This document shows positions 13,301 through 28,300 of a stretch of DNA of 64,000 bases, piece after piece (the stretch's first letter is position 1; the number at the start of each line of letters is the position of its first letter). A model generated the notes under the pieces. It saw only the letters and a list, made by a program, of their open reading frames with translations. It was not told the origin of the DNA and made no database searches. The translations under genes were made by a program, and so were the position numbers. The stretch is from Ornithodoros turicata. Lineage: Eukaryota; Arthropoda; Arachnida; Ixodida; Argasidae. Where the stretch lies: assembly GCF_037126465.1 (NCBI RefSeq), contig NC_088204.1:79173807-79237806 (forward strand), written 5' to 3'.

Positions 13301-16300
13301 GACTGAAGGGGGTGACGCGCCGCACCAGTAGCTCTCTTTCTTTGCGGCGACATGAGGAGCCCTCTATGAGCACGTGATTTTTGCCTCTGGTATTATATTA
13401 TGTATCGTGTACCGTCTGGTAGAGGGGGGAGGGGGTGACGCAAAGAGCCCCCGCACCGGGTGGCGCGTACCTTAGTGACGCCGCTGCGTGGAGAGCAACA
13501 ATGTTGCCAGGCGGGAGCCATATATCACACACGTATATGTGTCTCGAAGTTGGAGATTAATTTTGTGTAACTTGACACATATGGGAAGGACATTTTTGCG
13601 AGAATATAATGTCATTTTTTAAGTTTCTGTGGCTATGAGTGTTGCATAAACGAGAACAGATGGAGAAAGGACAGCAAGGGAGGGTGGGAAACAGGGGGTT
13701 AGTACGCCTACGGGGTGGAGAACTGCAGTGACATGTGTCCGGAGAGCCCGCCAGAAACCCAGGGTTGACCTCAGACAACAGAGCCGGTAGAGGGACTCGA
13801 ACCAGCAACCACGCTTTTGGGCTTTAGTATGCCTTGGCACTACCACCGGCGAGCGGATATTGTGTGTAGTTTTCCTCGCACCCCCATACACCCCCGAGGA
13901 ACTTACAAAATCCCCGAGAAATTCCTGCAAAAAAGGCCACGGAGCCCGAAAAGCCTGCAGATATATGAACACATCCCTACGCAATAGACCATTTTAGAAA
14001 AGCAAGCGCCACCTGTGGTACGCAAGGGCTCATGGGAACTTCGAGCGCCTCCAAGCATTACGATACGGCCAGAGGCGGAGGCAGAAGAAGAACAACAACA
14101 TTCCCGGTGTGCGCAGCATCAGCGTCAGCCGATATAAACCATATCCGAAGCAGACGACGGAGCAGTGTCCCTCAAAGTTCCCATGCTGCCTTGCGCCACG
14201 CGCTTGATGGCGCGCGCATCTTTTTAAAATGGTCTATTCCGACACCCATGCATCTGAGACGAAAAATCACGCACAAATCCCTGGCCACGTATCCAGTGAG
14301 GGACACCGTGGCCACCCACGACACCCGACATCCGTGACTGCGCGTGCGCAACAGTCAATGAAATACAAGTCGCAACACTAAACGCCACCCACGACTCATT
14401 TCATCCGTCACGCAATCTATCAGAAACAGTATCGGCACATTCCTCCCATTGCACAAACAACTCGCCGCGTGCCAAGCCGAACACTTGTCGTCCTGCCCCG
14501 CAAAGAAGGAGAGCTTCGAAGCGTGAAGACGCATACTAAGAGCCGTGATCCGCGACGTGGGTGCCGATGTGACGCGGCCGGTGCAACCAGAGTGCAACAG
14601 GATGACAATGGCCGAGACACGCGGGGTTGCACACTTCTCTTGGCGCTTCTTCAGTCCACGTCCCAGCATGGTCGCTTATGGTCGCTCTCCGGCTTAACCT
14701 CGCTCGGTGTTGATGCGTTTCTTCGGCAAGGACCCAAGGCAGGTGGTCGGCGGTGTCGTCGGCGCTCTGAGAGGTGATGTCTTCTATTGTGAGTGCGGTT
14801 TCTCTCGCGTGTTACGTCATGAGTGGCGAAGAAGGAGGTCTTCCCATGTGTACTAGTAGTCTATGTCCTGGTACCTGAACGATGCGTCACTGGGTTACAG
14901 CGTTGTCGCCTGTGATGGTAGCTAGACTACCGGGAGTGAGAGAGTGATTCTGGCAGCAATAGACCTCTCCCTGTTTGTAGGCAAGTGTTCGGCAGCACCA
15001 CCAATTTGGTAGAGTTGAACTATACGCTAGAGGCGACAAGGTCGCGCCCGAAAGCCACGGTCTTGAGGGGATTACGACAGTCCCTGAATAGGGAGGCAAC
15101 CTTCGGTTCTACTTTTCTTTCAATAGGACACAGCGAACAAGAATCCATTCCTGGAACCTAGCCCTCCCCTACCGATTTGTTTCGGTTTCAGTCTGTCTAC
15201 CAACGTCATGATGACGTTTCTCAGGCAAAGGTCTATACAGAAGATAAGGGAAACGCTACACTTGAGTTGCTTACCAGCATCCATGTGCGTGATGGCATCT
15301 CAGTCAGAAAAGGTGCCTCTGTTGTGCCTGCGAGAAAAGCTTCATCTGTGTAAGGCCTAATCCACCAATATGAACTTCGTTCGTGCTTGACAACCGTTAG
15401 AGATTATCTCCAGAGGTTATACTATATAGTTCCTTACACATCTGCTTGTGATTAGTCGTGCAGAGTATCGAATTCGACTGGTTCTCGATATCCAAGTAGC
15501 AAGGCTCCATCCCGCGATTAAGCAACTGACCGACGGCGCCGAGCCCTGTGAATGTGACATAGCGTGATGGAAGTTCTACCAGTTCTGGAATTTACGTCGG
15601 TGGTTCAGCTGGTAACCTGTTCGCCTCCTGTTTCCAAGGGGATCGGTTCGGACGTCGACAAACGCGGATTTCAGGGCACGTTAAAGAACACGTCATGTGT
15701 GGCCAAAAATTGATTTTCTTGCCCGACATAACCCAAGCAGCACAATGTACTGAAAGTCGAGTGCAATAGGGGTGGACGGGTAGGTGGAAGACCTTGAACA
15801 GACTCATGATACTCAGGAACATTGATAAGACACATACCGTCCACCCCTATTGCACTCGACTTTCAGTACATTTTGCTGCTTGGGAAACCACTACGACATA
15901 AACCACTGAATTATCGATTACCTTGCCCTTTGATTTGTCTTTTGTTCCTGACGTCAGCAGCTACAATTCCAGCAGGAATACAGCGGAAGCAAGTTTATCG
16001 CTATCATCATGTATAGGAGCGGACGATAAGCACTAGTCCAGACCTGAAAAGTGTGACATGGTTGATACCCTGATTGTACTATCGATTAATCAGACGGGCC
16101 ATGAGGCAAGATGGTCCGTGTTGTCTACCAAAGCAAGTCAAAGATAAAAGCGCTACTTGCTTGCGGAGATAAAGCCAGTGCACCCGCCACAGTGGACGGC
16201 GGGAGACTATAGGAGCTATCGATGTAATAAAGAAAGGATAAAGACTAGGTCCAAGCCCACAGACCGTTGTCTAAGCACATTTGTCCACAAGCGGTGTTGT

Positions 16301-19300
16301 GGCAACAAAAAGAAAAAAAATCTATATTTGAATATTTGGCGTTTGCTTTCTTTTTGCTCATCGTACTACGGCGAAATATTTCGGCCTAAGCACAACCGTC
16401 CCACTCCCGAAACAGCCAGGTTTATGAATATGCCTTCTGTTTTAACCTCACCGTTGACCGCAAAGCACCTCTACGACATAAAACGCGACATACGCTTGCC
16501 ATTATTGCGTTTTCAAACCGTGCGTTTTTCCAACTAATTGGGCACTTTTCATAAATAATGTCTTCGGGACCAGTGCTACCACCACAAAGAAAGCTTAGCA
16601 CGCTTAACAAACAGATAAAGCTATCGCACAATATCGAACAGTCCTCGCACAAAATCTTCGTATCTTGCGCTCCAGACACCCAAATCAACAGCGTGACCTT
16701 TTCTCCAACCCGTAAGCTAAGCGAATTCTAACGGTCACAAAACGTAACATTGCAGGATGGCTGTACGGCGTTACAGAGAGCGGAGAGTCCGGCCTCTTTC
16801 CCTGCGAATACGTGGTTCCACTCGGCAGGCAAAGCCAAGATGGCGCTCACCACACACCTACCCATCAGGTAAGGTAATCACGATAAGATAAAGCCCCGTA
16901 TCCGGGTGAACATTACTCACGCGAGAGGCTGATTCACATTACTGCGTTTACGGCTGCGTACAGCGTCCGATGTGTACCTTCTTTCCATCCCGAAGGAGGT
17001 TCCGTTGAAATGATTGGACGCAAGCGGCAACGGTAAACGCAGAAGTTTGAATCAGTCTAGGAGGGAGGGCATCAGGAAATATGATCGAGCGCGGACAAGT
17101 GGCGTTGACTATGCGTTCTTACGTGAAGGTGTGCCTTCGAACCATGTTGCAGAATGAGAGCCGGGTGTCGCAGAGGCCTTCTGGACAGCACGTCGAGAGA
17201 CTCGTGGATGGTGCGGTGTCTTCGCCGATCCTCGCGTCGTCGGCGTGGATTGAAAGCAAGGTAAGACGTCGTGTGGGCGGGGGGGCTTATGAAATAAGTG
17301 TTAAATGATAGCTAGTCATTGTAGATGTTCTGTCGAAGGTATGGCGGGCGAAGAGTGATGAATGTGTTGAAGGAAGTCGCATGTAGATGCTGAAGAACTT
17401 GTCGTGGTGTCCTCGTTTTTTTGCAACGACGCAGTAGTGGGCCACGTATGATAGATATTTGGGCGCTGTCAGCATATATAGGCAGTTCTCCTCTTTTTGC
17501 AGAGCGTGCTGCATGGTTGTTTGTCGTCGCTTCATGTTTTTTTTAAGTCTTCCCTACTGGGACATTCACTTCGTAGTTCCATGATGATAACTTGGGTGAA
17601 AAAGAAAGAAAAAGACGGATGCCAGAGATAAGGCAACAATTAAATTTAGACATAACTCTTCCCATATATTCACAAGTCAGATGGGAAAGCTAGGAGGAAA
17701 TGCTTGTAGCAGCAGCGCCATCTTGCCATCGTTTATCTGTGAACTTGTAGCCAAAGTAACGATTACAGGTACAGGCTTTACGTGTCGAGACAAGTGTGAT
17801 CATGGCGAGCGACGCCACGGTATAGTCTGCACGAGGATTAATTAAGCATGAACGGGTACAGTTTGGAAAGGCTGTTCTTGGCACTGAGTGACATACGAAA
17901 TGTTGAACGATTCGTGTTACAACGGGACGGTGTTTGCGTTTCTGTACTCCGTTCTTGATCCGAGCCCTTCAATGTGACAATACCCAGGCTTCCGTTCGCG
18001 TCAGTGTCTTCGTCGTCAGTCTGCTAGAAACTCATGATAAGATATGTGATCTTGTATTGCCAACTGTAGGATGGGACAAGCGAAAGATATGTGATCTTAA
18101 GATAGGGATGAAAAAGTGAAATCCGTAACAGTAGAGAATCTTAAGAATAGGGTACGTACCGAGGAGTTTTTGGGTCCCCAAAGAAATAAGGAGTCGTCGG
18201 TCCGTATTGCGCAGAACATTGTTTGGGTTCTCGGCTCGTATACAGTGACGGCCCCTAGTTCCTTGAGGCCCCAGAGCGCTTGAGTGCCCTATCCAAACCC
18301 ATATTGCCTATTGTGCACTACACGGCGCAAAAAAGTATGCGATGTGGTGGCAGATCTATTTGTAATCAAATGTGACAGTAAGTGCGAAGCAGGACCTGCA
18401 TTTCTTAAAGAATTACTAAACAGCAAGCGAGCTGATGACTAGCATACCTCAAAACTAGGGGGGGGGGAATTTATTGGCAGAAAAAAAGGGAAATAAAAGG
18501 GGAAACGTCAGCCCTGCAGCACGCCGGGACTAGGGACAACGATACCTGGTGTGCTCTCGTCATCCTTAGTCTCGGACCTGCCCACACGTTTGGCACCATT
18601 CGGCCGGTAGCGAGCTGGGTTGTCCTTCCCCAGTGTCACAATGATGTGGGCTCTGCAGCATGATGAGAACATACACAGTCTCGGATCTGACAATGGGCAT
18701 AGGAAATTCATAGTCTCTGATAATGCAAATACCTGACTGAACTGGACCTAATGTAGAGTAACTCAACAAAATTATTATTCGGCGCAGCATGATCTTTGTT
18801 ATCCTTGCGCCAGTAAAGTCAAATCAAATCCTTGGTCTCGGGGTTTTACCTTCATGCATTTCTTAGTAAAGTCCAAATTTAAGGCTATTTTATCTGTTTT
18901 AGCAAACGCTTTCGCTGTCCACTGCTATAAGAGCTGCAAGACACTCGTGGAAGCTAACCTCTTGAACATATACCTTCCAAAAACATCCTCTGTGCCGGGT
19001 CGGCGGACTCCAACCATGTGGGTTGGAATGTCGCTCCGTCCTCCGCGCGAAGGCCATCAGCTCGCGTGATCCCCGTGATCCACCCCCCCCCCCCAGCCGC
19101 CTTTCTTTCATTCCGTTTAGCGCCGCGATGCAACTATGGCTCTGAGCGGTGCGCAGGCGTGGACGGATGGAGAGAGAGGACAGCAGGAAGGAGTTGCAAA
19201 CAGAAGGAAGTTAATATGCGTCCAGGGCCGGCTTCGCCGATATATGCTCCTCTGCAAAGCCAGCCGGAAAACTCGGTGAAAGCCTCAAACACACGTTGTG

Positions 19301-22300
19301 CCAGGCTTCGAACCATCACCTCCCTGTCTTATAGTACGACCCTGAAGTTTGTCTGGGCCTTGAGTTGGGCGAATCGACCACCGAGGAGTCTCTGCCGATG
19401 ATAACTACCTCCGTGACGTAAACTTTGGAATTACGATTATTATCTCGAAAACTCGGAAAACAACGCGGCAACGCTGACGTAAAGATAGCTACTCCTTTCA
19501 TTCTCAACAATTTTTTCCCCTCGTCCATTCTCCCATGTCCAGTGCAGCTACATTGCTGACCGTCAGTGCAATACGACTTCTCATTTCTCCTAATCCAATA
19601 TTAAGCTGTACAGGTTTGTTGACAACGCTGTCGCCGATACGACCTCAGACGCGCGCTCTCCTCCTGGTATCCTCTGCCGTTATCGCTCCAGTGATAAGCC
19701 GCAATAGGAAACGCAATGTTCGCGTCGACTGGGTGGGGAAAATAATGCGGTCGTAAAGAAGATGGCTTGACCCTCTGGTTCTGTTGACATTCTTGACGTT
19801 CCGCATCATCTTTCACGACGCTGGTCGGAAGTGAAATGTTTCTTCGACGCTTTTTTCGTCGCCAGGACGACCATGGTGACGAAGAGGAAGAGGTGGGAGA
19901 GGAGGCGGACAGGAGGGCGACCGAATTGGCAGACGGAAAGCACAGCATGTTGCAATTCGCTATGTTCAACTTCAGAGAGAGTCTGGACAGGTAAGACACT
20001 GCAAAAGAGCCGTTAATTTCGCGGCCCGAGTGTTTCGCGAACGGGGTAGAGGGCGTGTATATTCGCGGACATTCATAATTTCGCGATTCGTCTGTATGCA
20101 AAAAATCCGTGGCTGAACTTTCGCTCACTTCCTGGTATACACCCCGAGATTGCTGCGTTCGATAAAAAGCTGCATTGCACGCGTCTGCGCGATAAAATAG
20201 TTGGATATTTTTCTTTCTTTTTTCTTTGCTAGTAACCTGTACAATCATGGGTGAAAATGAAAAACGGCTTTATTTTGATGATGCTTAATATTGGGTGAAA
20301 ATAAAGATCGCGATTCCAGCACACTTTTCGCAGTGTCCATCTTTCGCGTGCCCTTAAAGTTCTAATTTCCCGATTCGCGAAATTCGCGAAAATTAAAGGA
20401 TCGCGAGGATAACGGGTTTACAGAATGAGTCAAGTACCTTTGAGGTTTGTGACTGATTGCGGTAACTGGCTATTGAATTGGTAAGGTCAAGTTCAGTTAC
20501 ATTCCGGTACCTTTACTTGTGGGTACGTTTGAAGGGCGATACATTGTTCTTGTGCTGGGAACTGTCAAGCTGTCGAACAGCTTGACGTTATTTGTTTACG
20601 AACAGGGAGAGGTCTATAGGAGGCAGCGAACAAGTGCACATTCGTGGAACCTAGCCCTCCCCTTCCGATTTCTTTCGGTTTCAGACTGTCTACCAACGTC
20701 ATGATGACGTTTCTCGGGTAGAGGTCTATTCGCACGCCTATTAGAGTTCGCTAGTTCGCTCGTATTTACTAATTCACAAGAACTTTCGCATCCGTTTTTA
20801 ACTGACGCAAAAAACCGTCACGTTCGTGCTAATGAGCCGCAAAACGTCCCAATTTTCGCGCGCTTTTGCGTGTGAGAGTAAACACATTGTGACTGCCCAG
20901 GTACGAGTTGCTGCGCCAGAGGGATGGTTCCATCCGAGGTTCCGTCAAGATGATCGAACACTTGAAGGCAACCCGAGGAGGAAAAGGGCGAAAAGCCAAG
21001 GACTCCGACTGGACCTGGAAGGAACTCGTCGAGATGATCAAATTCTCTAAGGTAACAACTCTGCTAATAGTGTGCTCTCTGTGACTGCGGTCCGATGGTT
21101 TTAACCAGGATTTTTATCTGAAGCGGTGTGACATCTGTATCAGCTGGCTATACTGCCATGTATTGTTCGTATCAGCAAAATTTTCGTGGGTGTACTGTAA
21201 GATATTTTATCCCAAGCAGCACAATGTACTGAAAGTCAAGTGCAATAGGGGTGGCCGGTATGTGTCCTATCAATGTTCTTTAGTTTCAGAATTCTGTTCA
21301 AGGCCTTCCACCTACCCGTCCACCCCTATTGCACTCGACTTTCAGTACATTGTGCTGCTGGGGATGGGATCTTAGGGCGTGGGGTGTGCTGGGAAAGCCC
21401 CTGGTCAGAGATAAGTTAAGATAGATAAGTCTCATAAGATGCGCACCCTTCTTATCTGTTATGGCGTATCAGTGTGGAGTACAACATAGATCCGCGTTGT
21501 CGTTTTTTCGTGTGTAAAAGGCCTTTTCTGCATGGAGTTGCTCCACCTGCCGGTCAAGTGCCCTAACCATTACGCCACGCTGGTACAAAGAGTTTCTCTT
21601 CTTGCTAGCCCCCCATTTATGCCATTTTATTGACACACTTCGTTTTGTTGTCGTCATTTTCGCGTATCCTGTGACGCTGTTCCCGTGCGCACGGCCCCTA
21701 CTCGATGCACCACGCCCGCGCGAATCGCCGACCTTGTTATCCCGCGTCTTTCTATTTACAACAACAACAACGCGTCTGAAAAGAAAGAGATCCCATCTCG
21801 AAGATCATTGTTCCAAGTTCCTTCCAACAAACGACAAAAGCTCTCAAAGTCCGCTTTCTTAAACGCCGCTCATTCGCCAGCAGACCGTAACAGAGAGGGT
21901 CTGTCTCGAGCAGGGTATACACTTTGGAAGTAGGGCACATAAACATTTAAAAAGCGTCAGAAATTTGTTTTTATTGCAGCAAGAGACGGTATAGGATGCG
22001 TTGGTTGGAACTGAATATGTTGGGAATGCGAGACGTATACAGTGTGGATTTTATTTGATAGATTTTCATGATGTCATCATATAGTCGAAGAAGAACAGTA
22101 GAAGAAGAACAGTCTCTGTTCGAAATATCGGCGGCTTCTGTCCTGAGGCAACTCCCTTCCTACATCTCTACCGGTTCGCTGGGTTTCTATACCCATCCAG
22201 TTTTGTTCAAGTTTCCTTAATTAAAATAGTAATAAATGAACAAAAATAATAAGAATTGGCTGCATCTTTGTGCATTCTGTCAAACGGTAGCTTTTATTGG

Positions 22301-25300
22301 GCAACGGGCGCCAGCGTTAAGCCGGCAACATCGAGCCGTCATTGCCAACTTCTGTGGTATGTCGGCCGCCAGTTGACAGTGGCAGGTCATGTCGGCTAGT
22401 TTCGGTGATCACCAAGTCGACATTGCCAACTTCTGCGGAATGTCGGTCCAAAGTTGGTGTTGTCGGCTACATGTCGCTTGTTTCGGTCAACACCGAGCCG
22501 ACATTGCGAACTTCAACTTGATATCGGTCGCAAGTTGGCATCGTCGGCTACATGTCGCGTTATTCCGTCAACATCGTGCCGGCATTGCCAAATTCTGTCG
22601 TATATCGGGCACAAGTTGGCAGTCATCGGGCATATGTTGGGCCGACGTGCCCAATTTGCTACCGACTTCGGCCCGATGTCGTGTGCCGCCTGGGCATTTT
22701 AACTTCTCCGTCCCGACCGACACAGCTGTCGACGTTGGTATAAATCTCGCCTTAGTAATAAAAAAAACAAAGCGGGCGATTGCTCTTCAGTGGAAAGGTT
22801 AAATTGAAATGAGGTGAAAATGTCGAGTACCATTTAAGCTCGCCCATCCACCCAGGGGCGGATCCTGGGCTTTTCTAAGGGGGAGGGGGGAGGGAAGATC
22901 CTGCCTTGAGGGACAGAAATTGAGGTGTGGGTCAAGACATCCGGACCCCTACCCCCTAGATCCACGCCTGCATCTATCGTGATGCCCCTCAAAAGTTTCC
23001 AAAGGTTGTGATGACGTCATTCACAGCACAGGTTGATGTCTTCATTTGACATTAGGTTATAGCGGATTTTGGGCAATAAAAAAAGTAATAAATCAAGAAA
23101 TAATAACTAATAAATAAATAAAGTAATAAGTTATGAATTCCTCAAGTAATAAGTTATGAATTCCTCAAGTAATAAGTTATGAATTCCTCAAGTAATAAGT
23201 TATTACTTCCTAAAGTAATTAATTAAAAAACATCTTACCCTATGTACCTCACAATGAAATTGCCACGAAATTGGTTGTATGCTTTACGTGACTCCATGCC
23301 TGAATGTGATCTTGAATGCATTCTTTTTTCCTGTCCAGTCTCCTATTCAATCTGCTCTGCTCAACTTGGAGTCTCCCGAATTAAATAAAATGGCCACTGA
23401 AAGCTTCCTAGGTGAGATATCCACAGTTAAATGCACATACAATGTGCCTGTGAGCTGTTCCTCCTCATTAATCAATACGTGCATATTTTGGCAGCTGTCA
23501 TGCGCTATATGGGCGACTACCCCTTGGCCAAAAATCAGTCAGAAGTGGACTGTGTATATTCTATCCTTGTGGTAAGTTTTTTTATGCTTTGTGTGTAGTC
23601 TCAGTGACATATCATTTTTTTTGTGGTGACATGTCCATTTTTTATGGTGCAATGTAAATTTTTTATGGTGACATGTCCAATTTTTTATGGTGACATGTCC
23701 AATTTTTTGTTGGTGACATGTCCAATTTTTTGTTGGTGACATGTCCATTTTTTTATGGTGACATGTCCATTTTTTTATGGTGCCGTATCATTGGAATATT
23801 TTGCGTGCTGATTGTGAACATCATTAGAAATCGTGCTATAGCGATTTTTAGGTTCGTACTGCCCCCGGAGTGATTAATAAATATTATGCTAAGTTCGCAG
23901 GAATTTAGTAGTAATTGCGTCACGACTCGCGTCAACTTGATCGTGATGATAATGCGGGTGAGGGGGGTTCCGAGAAGACATTTGTAACGTAGGTTTTTGT
24001 TCCAACCGGGAAAAAAATATTTTCTTTCTCTCGTGATAAGATGTTTCTTGAACTTTATAAGGTCGCTTTTATGAGTCATCCATCGTGCTGTATCTTTGAC
24101 GTATCCCGTCCGAGCCTGTGTCATGCAGACTTGCACTCTCTCTGGATCTCGTTGCCATCCGATTATTGTCAATAAATCAATAAACTGGAGTGGATTGGCG
24201 TGCGAGTTGACATCGGCTTTAACTTTCAGAGTTGCCATAAACATCCAGCACTACGAGACGAAGTCTACTGTCAGATTATCAAACAGACGACAAATAACAA
24301 AAGCTCAAAACCGTAAGTACGAAGAATGCACTTTGTTTTAGCAGGTTTTGTTGAAATTTAAGTGCTTCATGGGAATGTATGTGAAGTACTTTGTCGAAAT
24401 GTTGCATTTCCTTGAAACCTAATGTAATACTTACTTGAGATACCGAACATACCCTTCTACATAAGTCAGTGTTCGTTCATGACCCCGCTGGAATTTTACG
24501 GAACTTGGATACGTAGAATGAAACAGAATTATCTTGCAAATACTTGATATCGTTATAACCGAATTTTTGCTTTCTTCTTTACACCAATAATTGCCAGCGC
24601 AAATGGCCGTTGCTCTCTGTTTTGGTGATATCCGTCTCTATTAGACACTGAACAGGACCTGGTTTAGATAACAATAACCGCTGTACTCACATCGCATCGC
24701 AATAACCGGGTTTCACTCCCCGCACAACAGTGACAGTTGCCAACGTGGATGGCGGTTGTTCTCAATCATCGCTGCATATTTTGACTGCTCGGAGAACCTG
24801 AAGCCGTATCTCTTCAAGTTCCTGGAAACAGCAGCTTATGACAAAAGACGAGCTTACCACGGTATGTCGGTTGCGCTGATCCTGTTATAACGATGAACTG
24901 ACGTTTTTGTGCTTCCGCAAAGGTACTGCCATGGTGTGCTTGCAGAACCTGAGGAAGACGTTTAAGTACGGTGGAAGAAAGAATGTTCCTAGCATAGAAG
25001 AGATTGCTGCCATCTCGGTGAGTACTCTTGTTTCAACATTGACGGCCACGTACTAAAGCCTCCAATCGATACATTGTTGCCGAAATGAGAATCCAAATGA
25101 CTTTCTGAGACCATTCAATGCGCAGACGTCATTCAGTTTGGTGCACATTTGCTTTCAACAGGCGGGCAGGAATTCGAAACGGCAGATCTACAGGCTACCA
25201 GGAGGAACGGAGCGAGTCATCAACACAAAGTCAACAACCGTCGTCGAAGACATCATCGACGAAATCTGCACGATACTGGGCGTGCGAAGTGCCATAGAAG

Positions 25301-28300
25301 CAGAGGAATTTTCTTTATATTGCATCGTTGAAGGAGGTACGCAGTAACCCGCTTATGGCGATGGAGAGTTGCAGTCGTGAAGACGACGGCCCCCTATCCT
25401 CTATCTGGCAATTCCATTTTTCAGCGATAGTTTTGTAAAGTCCACCAACATCGACGGCTGTTAGTCCGTAACCGTTCTTAAAGTTACAACGGCGCGGAAA
25501 GTGGTGAGGGAGGGGGTGCCCGAGGATGAGGATCGGAAGATTGTCTTTCCAAGTTGCCGTATACAAACGTGTTTGGTAGAACGACGACTTTACTTATGAC
25601 AATGATTGGGGGTTTCATTACCAGGGTCGATGTGTTTGGAAGAATTCCCAAAGATCCTTTTTTTTTTATTCACATTAACGATTTCTGTACAACGTCCGCA
25701 AGGGAGGTCGTTTTAAGCGGATTTCATATTCACGCTCGGTAAGAAGAGTGAAATGGTCATATTAGTCTTGTGCAAACATGTTGGGTATAGACTTATTTTA
25801 CTTCGCTAGACTTTATTTGCTTCGTTTACAGCCGTAGTGTCGCGATATCGTTATAAATGGACTCACACGAGCCTTCCCTGGGTTATTATATAGGAACAAA
25901 CTTGCCTGCGTCACGAATTTTATTCCTGTTACGCAGATCCTTTCACCATGCCTTTAAGTCGAGAGGAGTACATACTTGACGTGACGACGGAATTGATCAA
26001 GAACGGACACGTGTTCTACCTCATCTTCTGCCGCTCCGTTTGGTTCTTCCCGCTGCGGCTGGACAATGCGCTTTACGTCGAAGTCATCTTCAACCAAGTG
26101 GCTCCTGATTACTTGGAAGGTCTGCTACTGGTTGCCCCAAGAGGGCGTCCAATACCTGACAATGTAGTGGTAAGCTGAATTTTACCGCAAGTTGACGGAT
26201 TAACCTGTTATGTTATACTCTATCGCTATAACCGGTGTCCCTGTTACGCAACATGCTACCAACATATTTAAGGTGTATGCGACCCAGTGCATGACCAGCA
26301 GACGTAACAGAATAACAGGAATTAAAGAGACTATGAAACGATTGTTTTCTTGTGTCCGTTTGGCAGTATATAGTTGTTTCTGATGACATAACCGAAGTTT
26401 AATCTTCAGCAAGAGCGAATGACTTCAAGAAATAATTTAAACGAAGTAGCGAGGATGATACGCCTGTCGCCCGCTCCACGTAGCGATAAGAAAAACTTCA
26501 CAGCGCGCGCATCTACGTCACCCATGACGTCACCGTTCTTCGCATGGTACGCCCGCGTAAACAACGCCAACAACGTAGAGAAGCTTCGTCCTCATTCTCT
26601 ATTGAAGATACGCTTCTTTCTGCGACCCGTGTGCAAACCCAACGAAGTGAGAGGAGGACAACCGAGGAGAGGTCCTGAGCCGATTTCAACCGCGCGTATT
26701 TGAAAAACCGCGGGGCTTAAATCGGGGAAAATTTCTGGTGTACGAGTTTCTCGATACAAAGAAAAGTTTCAGCAAAAAAAGAAAAGTGCCTGCGTAGCGC
26801 TGAGCTTTGAGCTTGATAGTCCGCATGTAAATACTGCTTTTATCGCTTCACATGTTCATTTACGAAAAATACGTTGCGCATCAATGTTTTCAACTGTTTT
26901 TTTTTAATATATTCTCAACAGCAGGAATTTTTTTGCAGTGTGTTTAGGAACTTAATAAGCATCGACTCGTTTTTCGTGTCGTGTTTCAGAACGACATGGC
27001 GCGCATTGCAGCCCTGTTACATCGTGCCGCCGACATGCAGCATGTTCCGTCCAAGTAAGTCCGCCGCACTGTGTTTTGCCTGCCTGTCTATAGTGTGTCT
27101 CGTGTCCATAATGCTTTAACCTAACCCAAGTAAACCTAACCCTCATAATGCTTTGTTTCCTTAGGGACGAAGTAAAGTACCTGTTGCCAAAGCCCGTCTT
27201 GGCCATGAAGGACATTCGACCGCCTCAGTGGGTCGACATGGTGCAATACAGTTGGCCTGACATGATGGCCCTCACAAACACGGAAGCCAAAGCCCAGTGC
27301 CTCGGTAAATTGGTGGAAAGGGTAGCAAGGAGGAGGATCAGAACAGCAGATGCACGTCAGCCAGTGGCGTAGCCACGGGGGGGAGCTGTTTCGGGGTTTA
27401 AAACCCACCGAACTCGTACATTTTGTATTGCATTTGGGAGAGGGTAGCGAGGGTGAAATCATCCTCCCCCAGTAAAGTCCCAGTGGAACCCCTCCCAAAA
27501 TATATTTCTGATTACGCCACTGGCGCCAGCTGTCACTAGATGCGTCACCAGCAGGTGCTTGCGCAGCGGTGTCAGAGAGAGACACAGTGACGTGTGTGTT
27601 TGCACGGAAAATCATCTATAGCTAGTTGAGGTCTCCTCGCTTATCAGTGCATAGTGCTCAAGCTTTACAATGACACCAATAATGGCCGCGACCATTTCTA
27701 TTGGTTCCCGTGAGCACGTCACCTCTTTCGCGGCCGCTTCACCTGCCTGAGAGCCCTGCCGCGATATTGTATGAGAGATGAGTTTCGGTATTCACCGTGC
27801 CGACTTTCTCTGCGTCTATACGCTACGACAGTACGTCTCTGCGCGTGAGAGGAAGAAAAGGTTGAAAAAGCACGTGACAGAGTCTTGTCTACTGAAAAAA
27901 AAAACGGCAATAAGGGGGCATCCGCAGACGGGCCACCACACTACGGTGAAAAAGATGAAAGAACGTGGTGGTGGCGCTGTTGAAAGAGCTCGATCGCCGT
28001 TGATAGCCTCAGAGAGGTGGGCAACCTGTGAGGTCCTCGCGTTTAGTTGTTGTGGTACCTTATTTAATGTGCCGCTCCGGACTCGGGAAAACAGCGTTTA
28101 TTTTATTTTAGTTCATGAAAAGGTGCCTCAAGGATTCTATACGAGAAATTTCAGTGCCGTTTACGAACGCTGTGCATTTCTGTCAATTTTTGAAGATTTG
28201 CTGAGCTTCCACAAGTTTCGATGACGCGAAGAGCGAGTGACGTAATCATAAGCCCACAAATTGCAATGATATCATGTTCTGGAGAGGGCACACATCTCCT

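Noticed and set aside
19601..20248. 215-codon minus-strand open frame
   Set aside because: It is antisense to the Myo15 exon at 19866-19990 and extends into a MITE; the plus-strand exon has a clear MyTH4 sequence.
22389..22802. 137-codon frame with repeated peptides
   Set aside because: It is a tandem repeat of about 95 bp with indels and no constraint on codons; not a protein repeat family I recognise.
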